A DNA stretch of 64,000 bases from Candidatus Thiodiazotropha sp. LNASS1 (GTDB lineage: Bacteria > Pseudomonadota > Gammaproteobacteria > Chromatiales > Chromatiaceae), in contig NZ_OZ156465.1 of NCBI RefSeq assembly GCF_964212655.1, forward strand, positions 558,001-622,000. The letters are read 5' to 3'. Under the pieces are notes generated by a model. It was not told the origin of the DNA. It did not search any database and saw nothing but the letters and a program-made list of their open reading frames with translations. Position 1 is the stretch's first letter. Each line of letters starts with the position of its first letter. Position numbers and translations under genes: made by a program. Shown piece by piece: positions 54,662 through 62,321 of the stretch.

Positions 54662-56496
54662 CGCATGATCTCTCCGCGTTGCAGGGTGACAATCACCGTC
54701 TCCGTGAAGGAGTTGATTGCCGTATATTTTCGAAAAAACTGTTCCATCATTGCACCGAACAGGAATGCGCCACTGCCTTCGAATGCCATTTCATCCAAGG
54801 TCAGGGTTACCTCCAGGCCGCGGCCAAATGCAATCGGGCCAGGACTGGGTAGACGTCTGTTGACCGGCTTTGAGGTGATCGATACGACACCTTCGATCTG
54901 TTTTCGCATCGTTGGATCGCCGGTGTCGGAATAGAGTTGTAAAAAGTCCTTCAGTGCCGCTGTACTCTGCTCCCTGTCCTCACCGGAGAGTGAGAGATAG
55001 TTGAGCGAAAGATGATTGATCAGGCGCCAACTGATGCCTCCCTTCGCGGTGGATGGCTTGGGCTTCGTGGGAGAACCGATACAGCGGATATTATTCACCG
55101 GGGTACTGCTGTCGAGGCTAAAGTTTGATTCACCGTGACCCAGTGGAAGATGCATCGATAGATCACGATTGGTACAGAGTGTCGTTACTGAAAGCTGCCG
55201 TAGATCACTTTGAAAGGGAGCTTCGTCCCCATCAACGATAGAGATAAATACCTCACTGCCTACATAGCTGGAACGGGCGCCCTCACGCTGTTGTTTGGAT
55301 GACAGCAACCTAGGCATTCTATGGGTGGCGTAATAGGCTCGAGGCTGATCGGTTGAGATAAAGTCATTACTGGCATAGAAGGGATAGAAGGTCTGACTCT
55401 GCTCGCTACTGCTGCCGAAACCCTTGATCTCCTCGATTTCATACACCTCATAGTCCATAGGCCGGGTCCGGTCGGGCAGGATATGATATTCCGCTTCACT
55501 GTCGGTCAAATGGATACGGTCGGCGCGTTTCGGAAAAAGGTTGATGCACGGAGCGCAGTAGAGCAGGAAGTTTGACTCGTTCAGACTATCTTCAAGTTCG
55601 GGATCGCTCTCATCGAGCATGATGAAGAGATCCAGTGAATTTCCCTCACAACTACTGATGACCCGCTGCAGGTCGAACAGTTCGATGAACATGAATCGCT
55701 CGGGTAGCGCATAGTATTCCGCCAGGAACCGATAACCCTGAAAGGATCGGGGACCATATGGCAGCAGGGATTCGTCTTTCTCAAACCCCATGATGCGTGC
55801 CGGTCTGGGATCTGACGTGGTGCTGTATTGGTCCGAATCCGGATTTTTGCCGGTGATACGCAAGGCGTGGCCTGCCAGCGCCTCAAAGGTACGCATTCCG
55901 GTTTCCCCTCCGGTTAAAAAGAGGGGCAGTTTGTTCAGGTCGAGCTTGTTGAATGGGATCTCACCGGTAGTGTTCAGCCTGATGCGTATGGCAGCCTTGG
56001 CCTTTTCCTGTCTGCCGATACCTGCCAGATTGATTGCCGCCGGTGTGGGGAGATAATCCGCGCTGTGAATTTCGATCGGCCATAATGTGACATCTTGTGC
56101 GCTGCGATAGATACAGGCCGTGTGGCTCCCCTTGCCAAGGCGGCTGCGCAGGATCGAGTGGCGGGGCAGCGGGAAGCCGTCTCCCAGGGAGGGTTCCAGC
56201 ATGTCGGCCTGGAACTGAACCACCATCATCGACGGAGTGGGGCAGAGATAGTGGGGAAAGACTCGCTCCATCAGATGCTGAGTAAAGCGTGGGAACTCCT
56301 CATCGATCTTAAGCTGGATTCTGGCCGCGAGAAAACTGAAACCCTCTAACAGGCGCTCCACATAGGGATCGGCACATTCGAATTCGTCGAGTGAAAGGCG
56401 GCTGGCAATCTTGGGATAGGATTTTGCGAACTCTGCCCCCATTTCGCGCATGAACTGCAATTCACTGTTGTAATATTTGAGTAATCTCGGATCCAT
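54625..56496 (-). CDS. tssF: T6SS baseplate protein TssF
   Basis: Baseplate wedge subunit of 623 residues that works with TssG, TssE and TssK. The N-terminus PRLLKYYNSELQFMREMGAE and GFSFLAARIQLKIDEEFPRF, then LMERVFPHYLCPTPSMMVVQ, are the TssF signature. I start at ATG 56496; ten further codons upstream are open but overlap tssE. It lies four bases after the tssE stop. Confidence 0.96.
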   Translation of the reverse strand: MDPRLLKYYNSELQFMREMGAEFAKSYPKIASRLSLDEFECADPYVERLLEGFSFLAARIQLKIDEEFPRFTQHLMERVFPHYLCPTPSMMVVQFQADMLEPSLGDGFPLPRHSILRSRLGKGSHTACIYRSAQDVTLWPIEIHSADYLPTPAAINLAGIGRQEKAKAAIRIRLNTTGEIPFNKLDLNKLPLFLTGGETGMRTFEALAGHALRITGKNPDSDQYSTTSDPRPARIMGFEKDESLLPYGPRSFQGYRFLAEYYALPERFMFIELFDLQRVISSCEGNSLDLFIMLDESDPELEDSLNESNFLLYCAPCINLFPKRADRIHLTDSEAEYHILPDRTRPMDYEVYEIEEIKGFGSSSEQSQTFYPFYASNDFISTDQPRAYYATHRMPRLLSSKQQREGARSSYVGSEVFISIVDGDEAPFQSDLRQLSVTTLCTNRDLSMHLPLGHGESNFSLDSSTPVNNIRCIGSPTKPKPSTAKGGISWRLINHLSLNYLSLSGEDREQSTAALKDFLQLYSDTGDPTMRKQIEGVVSITSKPVNRRLPSPGPIAFGRGLEVTLTLDEMAFEGSGAFLFGAMMEQFFRKYTAINSFTETVIVTLQRGEIMRWPVRLGLRQTL

Positions 56497-56500
56497 GGGA

Positions 56501-57016
56501 TTACTCCATGCCTGAACTGAATGCATCGGACAGGGTCACGCCACCTTCCTCCAGGTCGATCTGGGTCTTGATAAGCAGATGGGAAGGTGTCGGCACCGCC
56601 CATAGCTGACCCTCGATTTCAAACATCAATCGATTGTGGCTCTCTTTGCCGCTGTCTCTGATAGAGCGTACCTTGACGGATTGCGGTAAGATGCGCGGCT
56701 CATAATCCTGAATCGCCTGCCGTACCAAACGTTCCAGTCGCGCAAGATCCATCCCCGTTACCAAATGTCCCGAGAGTTCCGTAAGACCATAGTTGAGTAC
56801 TGAATGTTCCACCTCCGGGTAGGCAGCAAGATCTTCTGTGGTCGAGAGATTGGTGGTGTTCAGCAACCAGGCTAGATCACGCATGACCATTTGTCGCAGG
56901 CGACGCATGGAGATGATCCGCTTATCCTGCGATTCACGGGTTTTGCCTGGCTCGTCATCGGTTAGCCGGTCAAGCAGAGACGGTTGTAACTGATTTTGTT
57001 GTTTAGCGGTTTTCAA
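56501..57016 (-). CDS. tssE: T6SS baseplate protein TssE (gp25-like)
   Basis: Phage gp25-like wedge protein of 171 residues that triggers sheath polymerisation at the baseplate. It shows the N-terminal SLLDRLTDDEP, RRLRQMVMRDLAWLLNTTNL, PEVEHSVLNYGLTELSGH and a C-terminal beta-rich segment. The start is TTG with GGAG about ten bases upstream. The SLLDRL opening is typical of TssE. Confidence 0.93.
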   Translation of the reverse strand: MKTAKQQNQLQPSLLDRLTDDEPGKTRESQDKRIISMRRLRQMVMRDLAWLLNTTNLSTTEDLAAYPEVEHSVLNYGLTELSGHLVTGMDLARLERLVRQAIQDYEPRILPQSVKVRSIRDSGKESHNRLMFEIEGQLWAVPTPSHLLIKTQIDLEEGGVTLSDAFSSGME

Positions 57017-57082
57017 ACTGAATACTCCGATTAACCGCTATTTGCTTGGAACGTTTGATATGCATACTGACGATTGGTTTGA

Positions 57083-57892
57083 TTAGTCCGCTTCACTGTC
57101 TATCGTTGTTTTAAAATCAATCTGACGGGTACTCAACAGGGGATACTCGTCCAGATTGGTTGTAAACATCCTTTGTCCCAGTCCGGTATAGAGCCCCTGG
57201 TAGGGTTCCAACCACTCGGTTTTCCTGGAAAGCTTCAGCATCGCATCGCTCTCTTCCTCGGTGGTCGGGTAACGTGCAGGAATCAGTGCAACAGTCTGAC
57301 CTTCGTTCTCAAACGTCAAATGGGCAGGTGCCCACACCATATCCCTCAGATCCTCAGGCGTATCGATAGTCACCTGTTTCAGGCGTTGCATCGGAATCCA
57401 ATAGTATCGGCCATTGATGATCGCCTCCAGCATCGGTCCGATACGATTGTCGGCATCGGCAATCCATTCGAAAGGTTGCTCATCGATAGTGCCGGCGCTT
57501 CCTGGCGCCAACTCAAAGGCCTGATTACGCAGTGTTTCGGCTTGAGCGTATTCCCCGGCCCCAGCGTGTTTCAGTGCTTCGATGAGAAATGCGGTCCACT
57601 CGGGGGGATCGCCGAAAATCAAAGGGGATTTCTCACCGCTGAATACCTCTTTTCGGAACAGTTCGCATTGAATCGCCTCGCGATAGGTCTGTGTCATCGG
57701 TAGATTCAGTGAATCCATGTCGCCGGCCACGTCCAATTGACTCAGTGCGCGTTCCCATTCACCTATTACACAGAGTAATTGAAAGAGAAAGACCCGTAAT
57801 TTCGCATTCGAGGGCTCTTTTCGGATTTTCTGCTGCAGTGCCTGGAGAGCCTCGTCTAATTGACCTTGTTTTAAAAATTCTTCTGCATCCAT
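57083..57892 (-). CDS. tagJ: T6SS accessory protein TagJ (ImpE)
   Basis: ImpE/SciE family protein of 269 residues that binds TssB and can recruit ClpV to the sheath. The N-terminal helical repeats (EEFLKQGQLDEALQALQQKI, VFLFQLLCVIGEWERALSQL) are TPR-like; the C-terminal part has DADNRIGPMLEAIINGRYYW and WAPAHLTFENEGQTVALIPA. It is followed by tssE at 66 bases. Confidence 0.92.
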   Translation of the reverse strand: MDAEEFLKQGQLDEALQALQQKIRKEPSNAKLRVFLFQLLCVIGEWERALSQLDVAGDMDSLNLPMTQTYREAIQCELFRKEVFSGEKSPLIFGDPPEWTAFLIEALKHAGAGEYAQAETLRNQAFELAPGSAGTIDEQPFEWIADADNRIGPMLEAIINGRYYWIPMQRLKQVTIDTPEDLRDMVWAPAHLTFENEGQTVALIPARYPTTEEESDAMLKLSRKTEWLEPYQGLYTGLGQRMFTTNLDEYPLLSTRQIDFKTTIDSEAD

Positions 57893-57959
57893 CGTGATGA
57901 CCTTATATGCTCTCTGATCGAGGCAAATTGCAACGACCCCAATGAATTGTGATTGCTAG

Positions 57960-58136
57960 GACCTGTTTACACTCATTCAATCAGCCCGGCGGGAATTATT
58001 TTTTCGTTCCGGCAAGGCAGAATGAGCGATGTGTCGTCATTCGTCTTTCATTTGGAATTACCAATCCTCTCTCCTCACGCCTTGATTGGCGCTATTTCAA
58101 GTGCAACAGAGCCGATTGAATGAGTGTTAACAGGCT
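57960..58136. mobile_element. MITE-like element, copy B
   Basis: A 177-base segment between tagJ and the small ORF after hcp has inverted ends (57961-57986 and 58111-58136) ending in GTGTTAACAGGC, with two or three mismatches. The length and internal blocks (ATTTTTTCG-like, GCGATGTGT, ATTGGCGCT, GCAACAGAGCCGATTG) match copy A at 40762-40937. No coding capacity. It splits the T6SS operon between hcp and tagJ. Confidence 0.8.
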
Positions 58137-58165
58137 CCAGAGTGTATTCAATGTGCGATTCATAG

Positions 58166-58381
58166 TCAGAATACCCACGTTGATGACTGCTCAAGGATAC
58201 CTATGATGATGAGTACAATGAGTGATCCCGAAGCTTCCGAAATTGACGATGGTAACTTTGCTCCCTTGACGTAAAATCCAAGGCTGACAGTTCCTTGGGT
58301 GAACTCAACCATTACTCCCCCTGGGGGGAGTAATGGTGTCTGTTGTGATTTATATTGAATGGTGACCTGTATGAGACGCAT
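58166..58381 (-). CDS. possible small protein after hcp
   Basis: A 71-residue frame starts with an ATG that overlaps the hcp stop (TAATG) right after AGGAG, so it could be made by re-initiation. The C-terminal part has a short hydrophobic stretch (SLIVLIIIGIL). Its interior contains the strong hairpin at 58309-58336, which would hinder translation. I recognise no family; it may be chance sequence between hcp and the inserted element. Confidence 0.4.
   Translation of the reverse strand: MRLIQVTIQYKSQQTPLLPPGGVMVEFTQGTVSLGFYVKGAKLPSSISEASGSLIVLIIIGILEQSSTWVF
58309..58336 (-). promoter_or_regulatory. strong hairpin downstream of hcp
   Basis: CCATTACTCCCC at 58309-58320 and GGGGAGTAATGG at 58325-58336 are perfectly complementary over 12 bp with a four-base loop. 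On the minus strand it lies about 45 bases after the hcp stop. No T-tract follows, so it is more likely an mRNA-stabilising or pausing structure than a standard terminator. Confidence 0.6.
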
Positions 58382-58869
58382 TACTCCTGTTTGTTGGTCT
58401 CAAGATTCCAGGTTCTGTCCGTGGCGGCGCCAGGTTTACCGGTATGATCAATAGGTGTGTACTCCCATTTGATCTTGCCGTATGCGAATTCTACGGTTTC
58501 AACAGGTTTGGTCTCATCACCCGCACTGCCACCGGGCATGACCGAATTGACGATGACATCTTCCATGGTGTATTTCATAAAGGTGTGTTTGTCACCTGAA
58601 GCCAGGCATAGTTCGACTTCCACCTTTGGGATGTGTTCGCCTTTGGCGCACTTGATGTTGAGATCGGGCGTCCCATTGTCTACGGTCTTTACCGCCAGGA
58701 AAGGCGCGAAGTCGGCTCTCCCGCCGGTTCGACCACCGGTACCGCTGGCGCCGGACACAGGCTGTGAAACCCCGTGACTGTAACTCAATAATTCGATCCA
58801 TTTACTGTGGGCATCATCGGTGCTTTCACCATCAACCCCCTCAATCTTCATAAACATATCAACTGCCAT
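58381..58869 (-). CDS. hcp: T6SS tube protein Hcp (TssD)
   Basis: Hexameric ring protein of 162 residues that stacks into the inner tube and is secreted. It shows MAVDMFMKIEGVDGESTD, WIELLSYSHGVSQPVSG, the GRADFAPFLAVKTVD segment and a C-terminal ETVEFAYGKIKWEYTP. AGGA-rich sequence precedes its start. It lies between tssC and tagJ, and is the only hcp in the window. Confidence 0.96.
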   Translation of the reverse strand: MAVDMFMKIEGVDGESTDDAHSKWIELLSYSHGVSQPVSGASGTGGRTGGRADFAPFLAVKTVDNGTPDLNIKCAKGEHIPKVEVELCLASGDKHTFMKYTMEDVIVNSVMPGGSAGDETKPVETVEFAYGKIKWEYTPIDHTGKPGAATDRTWNLETNKQE

Positions 58870-58901
58870 GATTAAATCCTCCAGTTAGTGGTTTCGCGGT
58901 A

Positions 58902-60401
58902 TCAGGCTGTCTTCTCGGAAGGTAGCTTTGATACCAGTCGTAGAGAAACCGTCAATCCTTCCAGCTGGTAATGCGGTCGCAGGAAAAATTTAGACGTATA
59001 GTAACCAGGGTTGCCTTCGACTTCTGAGACAACAACTTCGGCGGCTGCCAGCGGCTTGCGCGCCTTGTCTTCTTCGGATGCGGTTGCCGGATTGGGTTCA
59101 ACATAATTCTGAATCCATTTGTTGAGCCATTTCTCCATGTCCTCACGCTCTTTAAAGGAGCCGATTTTGTCGCGTACGATACACTTCAGATAGTGCGCAA
59201 AACGGCAGCTGGCAAAGAGGTAGGGGAGACGCGCTGCCAGGTTGGCATTCGCGGTTGCATCCGGGTCATCATATTCAGATGGTTTTTGCAGAGACTGGGC
59301 GCCGATAAAGGCGGCAAAGTCTGAATTTTTACGGTGAAGTAGCGGCATAAAACCATTTTTAGCCAGCTCCGCTTCACGACGATCCGAGATGGCGATCTCA
59401 GTCGGGCATTTCATATCCACACCACCATCGTCGGTGGGGAAAGTGTGCGTCGGCAGACTCTCCACTGCACCACCGGACTCAACGCCACGGATACGGGTTG
59501 TCCAGCCATACATCTTAAACGCCCGGTTGATGTTTACCGCCATCGCATAGGCGGAGTTCGACCAGGTGTATTTGTTATGTTGTGCGCCTTCCGTATCCTC
59601 TTCGAAATCGAATTCCTCGACCGGATCTGTTTTAACGCCATAGGGTAGGCGTGACAGAAAACGAGGCATGGCCAGGCCGACGTAACGGGAGTCCTCGGAC
59701 TCTCTTAGAGAGCGCCAGGAGGCGTATTCAGGGGTCTGGAATATCTTTGTCAGGTCCCTTGGGTTGGCCAGTTCCTGCCAGGAATCCATCTGCATGACCG
59801 TCGGCGCCGCGCCGGCAATGAATGGGGCGTGGGCCGCTGCCGCAACCTTGGACATGTTTGTGAGCATCTCCACATCGGGCGGTGATTGGTCGAAATGGTA
59901 GTCGCCGACCATACAGCCATAAGGTTCGCCACCGAACTGACCATACTCCTCCTCATAGACCTTCTTGAAGATCGGGCTTTGATCCCAGGCGGTTCCCTTG
60001 AATTTCTTCAGGGTCTTGCCAAGTTCCTGTTTGGAGATATTCATCACCCTGATCTTCAACATCTCGTCGGTTTCGGTATTGTTGACCAGATAGTGAAGTC
60101 CGCGCCAGGTGCCTTCCAGCTTTTGGAACTCCTCGTGGTGCAGGATCAGATTGACCTGCTCGGTGAGCTTTTTGTCGATCTCGGCAATGATGCCCTCGAT
60201 GGTTTCGACGGCATCATCGGATACGATGCTGGTCTCTTTCAGCACCTGCTCAGCCAGCGTCTGTACGGCACTGGTAACCGCTTCCTTGGTTCGCTCGGTC
60301 TTGGGCTTGAACTCCTGTTGAAGCAGTGCTGAAAACTCGTCGGGAACTACACCCTGTGTCGATTCTTTGCCTTCAGCCTGTTGGGTATCTGTTTCAGCCA
60401 T
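58902..60401 (-). CDS. tssC: T6SS sheath large subunit TssC
   Basis: Contractile sheath subunit of 499 residues (VipB/ImpC). The N-terminal helix FSALLQQEFKPKTER is the region recognised by ClpV in Vibrio. Further blocks are FQKLEGTWRGLHYLVNN, MVGDYHFDQSPPDVEML, FLSRLPYGVKTDPVEEF and the C-terminal handshake region (EGNPGYYTSKFFLRPHYQLE). It follows tssB by three bases, as usual. Confidence 0.97.
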   Translation of the reverse strand: MAETDTQQAEGKESTQGVVPDEFSALLQQEFKPKTERTKEAVTSAVQTLAEQVLKETSIVSDDAVETIEGIIAEIDKKLTEQVNLILHHEEFQKLEGTWRGLHYLVNNTETDEMLKIRVMNISKQELGKTLKKFKGTAWDQSPIFKKVYEEEYGQFGGEPYGCMVGDYHFDQSPPDVEMLTNMSKVAAAAHAPFIAGAAPTVMQMDSWQELANPRDLTKIFQTPEYASWRSLRESEDSRYVGLAMPRFLSRLPYGVKTDPVEEFDFEEDTEGAQHNKYTWSNSAYAMAVNINRAFKMYGWTTRIRGVESGGAVESLPTHTFPTDDGGVDMKCPTEIAISDRREAELAKNGFMPLLHRKNSDFAAFIGAQSLQKPSEYDDPDATANANLAARLPYLFASCRFAHYLKCIVRDKIGSFKEREDMEKWLNKWIQNYVEPNPATASEEDKARKPLAAAEVVVSEVEGNPGYYTSKFFLRPHYQLEGLTVSLRLVSKLPSEKTA

Positions 60402-60404
60402 GCT

Positions 60405-60938
60405 TTACTCCTCTGCTGAGGACGAATCCTCAGATGATGCTTCGTCAGGATTGGGGGAAGAGGCCAGGGATTGCAGCAGTGTCGGATCTTTCAAGGCCTT
60501 GGCGATCAGCTCCTCCGCGCCGGATTTACCATCCATATAGGTCAGCAGATTGGCCAACTGGGTACGGGCATCGAGCAGTTGCCGCAAGGCCCCGACCTTT
60601 TTGGCTACCGCCGCAGGTGAGAAGTCATCCATGCTCTCGAAGGTGATATCCACATTGATGTTGCCTTCACCTGTCAGTGTATTCGGTACCCTGAAGGCCG
60701 TACGCGGTTTCATGGCTTTGAGACGTTCATCAAAATTATCGACATCGATCTCAAGCATCTTACGCTCGGCTACCGGCGCTAAAGCCTCTTCCGGTTTGCC
60801 TGATAGATCCGCCATCACTCCCATGATGAAAGGTAGCTGGATCATCTTTTCAGCCCCGTAGAGTTCCACGTCGTACTCAATCTGGACCCTGGGTGCCCGG
60901 TTTCGGGCTACAAACTTCTGGCTGCTCTCTTTTGCCAC
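60405..60938 (-). CDS. tssB: T6SS sheath small subunit TssB
   Basis: Sheath subunit of 177 residues (VipA/ImpB) that pairs with TssC. Features are RVQIEYDVELYGAEKMIQLP, FIMGVMADLSGKP, DERLKAMKPRTAFRV, FESMDDFSPAAVAKKVGALR and a C-terminal helix followed by an acidic Ser/Asp/Glu tail. It lies between tssA and tssC. Confidence 0.97.
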   Translation of the reverse strand: MAKESSQKFVARNRAPRVQIEYDVELYGAEKMIQLPFIMGVMADLSGKPEEALAPVAERKMLEIDVDNFDERLKAMKPRTAFRVPNTLTGEGNINVDITFESMDDFSPAAVAKKVGALRQLLDARTQLANLLTYMDGKSGAEELIAKALKDPTLLQSLASSPNPDEASSEDSSSAEE

Positions 60939-61017
60939 GATCTACCTCTCTATTATCTCTAAACCAATTCGGTATGTTGCCACTAAAAATCGATTCCGGC
61001 AGGGTGATTTCCTGACC

Positions 61018-62055
61018 CTACCTGTCTTCTTCCTTCCACAGAAAATCAAATTGAGACATGCCGTTCGGCGCCAAATCCTGGACGATCTCGTAAAAGTCCA
61101 TTTTCACCAGCCGCTTTGCTCGATCGAGTAGCAAGGGTATCGGGCTGGAAGGTTCATGTTTCCGGTAATATTGATTGATTCGCTCTAAGGCACTGATGAC
61201 ATCGTCACGACTGTTGATGGCTCCGGAAGATGCGTTTTGCTGTTGTGCCGATACGCCACTCCCATCCTGCATCGAGTCCTCTTCCATCATGTCGACACCG
61301 GCTCGAGTCGCTACCTCTTTTTCCAGCAGTTTCATATGATCCACGAGGGATTGAAGGTCAGGCGCCTGGTCGATGCCTACTCTCTCATTTAGCTGGTTTT
61401 CTATCGCGTTCACACACTCGATGGCACGGCGGATATGGGACAGGGTCTGTTGCGTCTGTTCCGATGGACACTCGCGGAATGCAGCGTCGATCTGATCCAG
61501 CGCAATCTCCTGGTTATCCGCATCGGTGGGTTGCAGGCTGCCTGTGGCAATCTGAATATCCCGGTAACTGTAGGTCCCCATCACGTTGGATGTAACCACT
61601 GGGGTCTTGTTGACGGCGGCCAGGGTGTCGAAAGGGTCACATAAATTGATCAGGGTGTTGATTCTGATAGTAGGATCGTTGTTGTCCTCAGGATCGAGTT
61701 GAGGATGCAGGCTCTCCCAATACTGATTAATATAGCCCTTGATAAGTTCGAGACCGTCGGAGAATCCGGCAAAGCCATCGGTGTGAATCAGCGCGCGGGT
61801 AAGGTAGATGGCAGCTCGCAGATCCTTGCTCTGCTGCAAAACCTGTAATGCCTTGTTTTTCAGTTCACGCCAGTCAGGGTCTTCGGCCGGAACAATCGTG
61901 TCACCGAACTCCTGTTCCGCTTTACCCTCTGATGCCCTTTCCATCTCACTGAACAGAGGGTCATATTCCAAGTCGGAACCTGCCGGGGCTTCCTCTGAGA
62001 CTGCAGTGAGAAGTTTTTCAAGGTCAATGGTTGTCGTCAATCCTTCATCCCCCAT
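61018..62055 (-). CDS. tssA: T6SS protein TssA
   Basis: The 345-residue protein has the ImpA N-terminal domain (EKLLTAVSEEAPAGSDLEYD, DWRELKNKALQVLQQSKDLR, RALIHTDGFAGFSDGLELIK) and a C-terminal part ending SPIPLLLDRAKRLVKMDFYE, PNGMSQF. This is the TssA class that primes or caps the growing tube and sheath. ATG 62055 is used, but it has no ribosome site and abuts a hairpin; a TTG at codon 6 (62040) with purine-rich upstream sequence is an alternative. First of the contiguous tss genes. Confidence 0.93.
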   Translation of the reverse strand: MGDEGLTTTIDLEKLLTAVSEEAPAGSDLEYDPLFSEMERASEGKAEQEFGDTIVPAEDPDWRELKNKALQVLQQSKDLRAAIYLTRALIHTDGFAGFSDGLELIKGYINQYWESLHPQLDPEDNNDPTIRINTLINLCDPFDTLAAVNKTPVVTSNVMGTYSYRDIQIATGSLQPTDADNQEIALDQIDAAFRECPSEQTQQTLSHIRRAIECVNAIENQLNERVGIDQAPDLQSLVDHMKLLEKEVATRAGVDMMEEDSMQDGSGVSAQQQNASSGAINSRDDVISALERINQYYRKHEPSSPIPLLLDRAKRLVKMDFYEIVQDLAPNGMSQFDFLWKEEDR

Positions 62056-62057
62056 GG

Positions 62058-62078
62058 AATAGTGCTGATCGCACTATT
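62058..62078 (-). promoter_or_regulatory. hairpin at the tssA translation start
   Basis: AATAGTGC (62058-62065) and GCACTATT (62071-62078) form an 8-bp perfect stem with a five-base loop, ending two bases from the annotated tssA start codon. It could occlude ribosome binding or mark an operator. No known regulator site is matched. Confidence 0.5.
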
Positions 62079-62321
62079 TGATTTTCTTGCTGATCTGATC
62101 TGTTTCTGTCTTTCCAATGTTGATTTTGCATATCCCTTTTAACCACTAGGTTTAGCACAAAACCGTTGTAGTTGATACTATAACAAATGCCGATAAGTGG
62201 AAGTTAAATATTACCATTTTGGTCAATTAAGTAATTATTTACACCCTGGTTTATCGTCGCTAACGTAGCTGGTGAACATTTACATGATGGCACTTGTGTT
62301 GCGCTGTCCATAAAACTGCCG

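Noticed and set aside
58309-58336. Classical Rho-independent terminator after hcp
   Set aside because: The stem is perfect but no T-tract follows in the direction of transcription, so it is reported as a regulatory hairpin.
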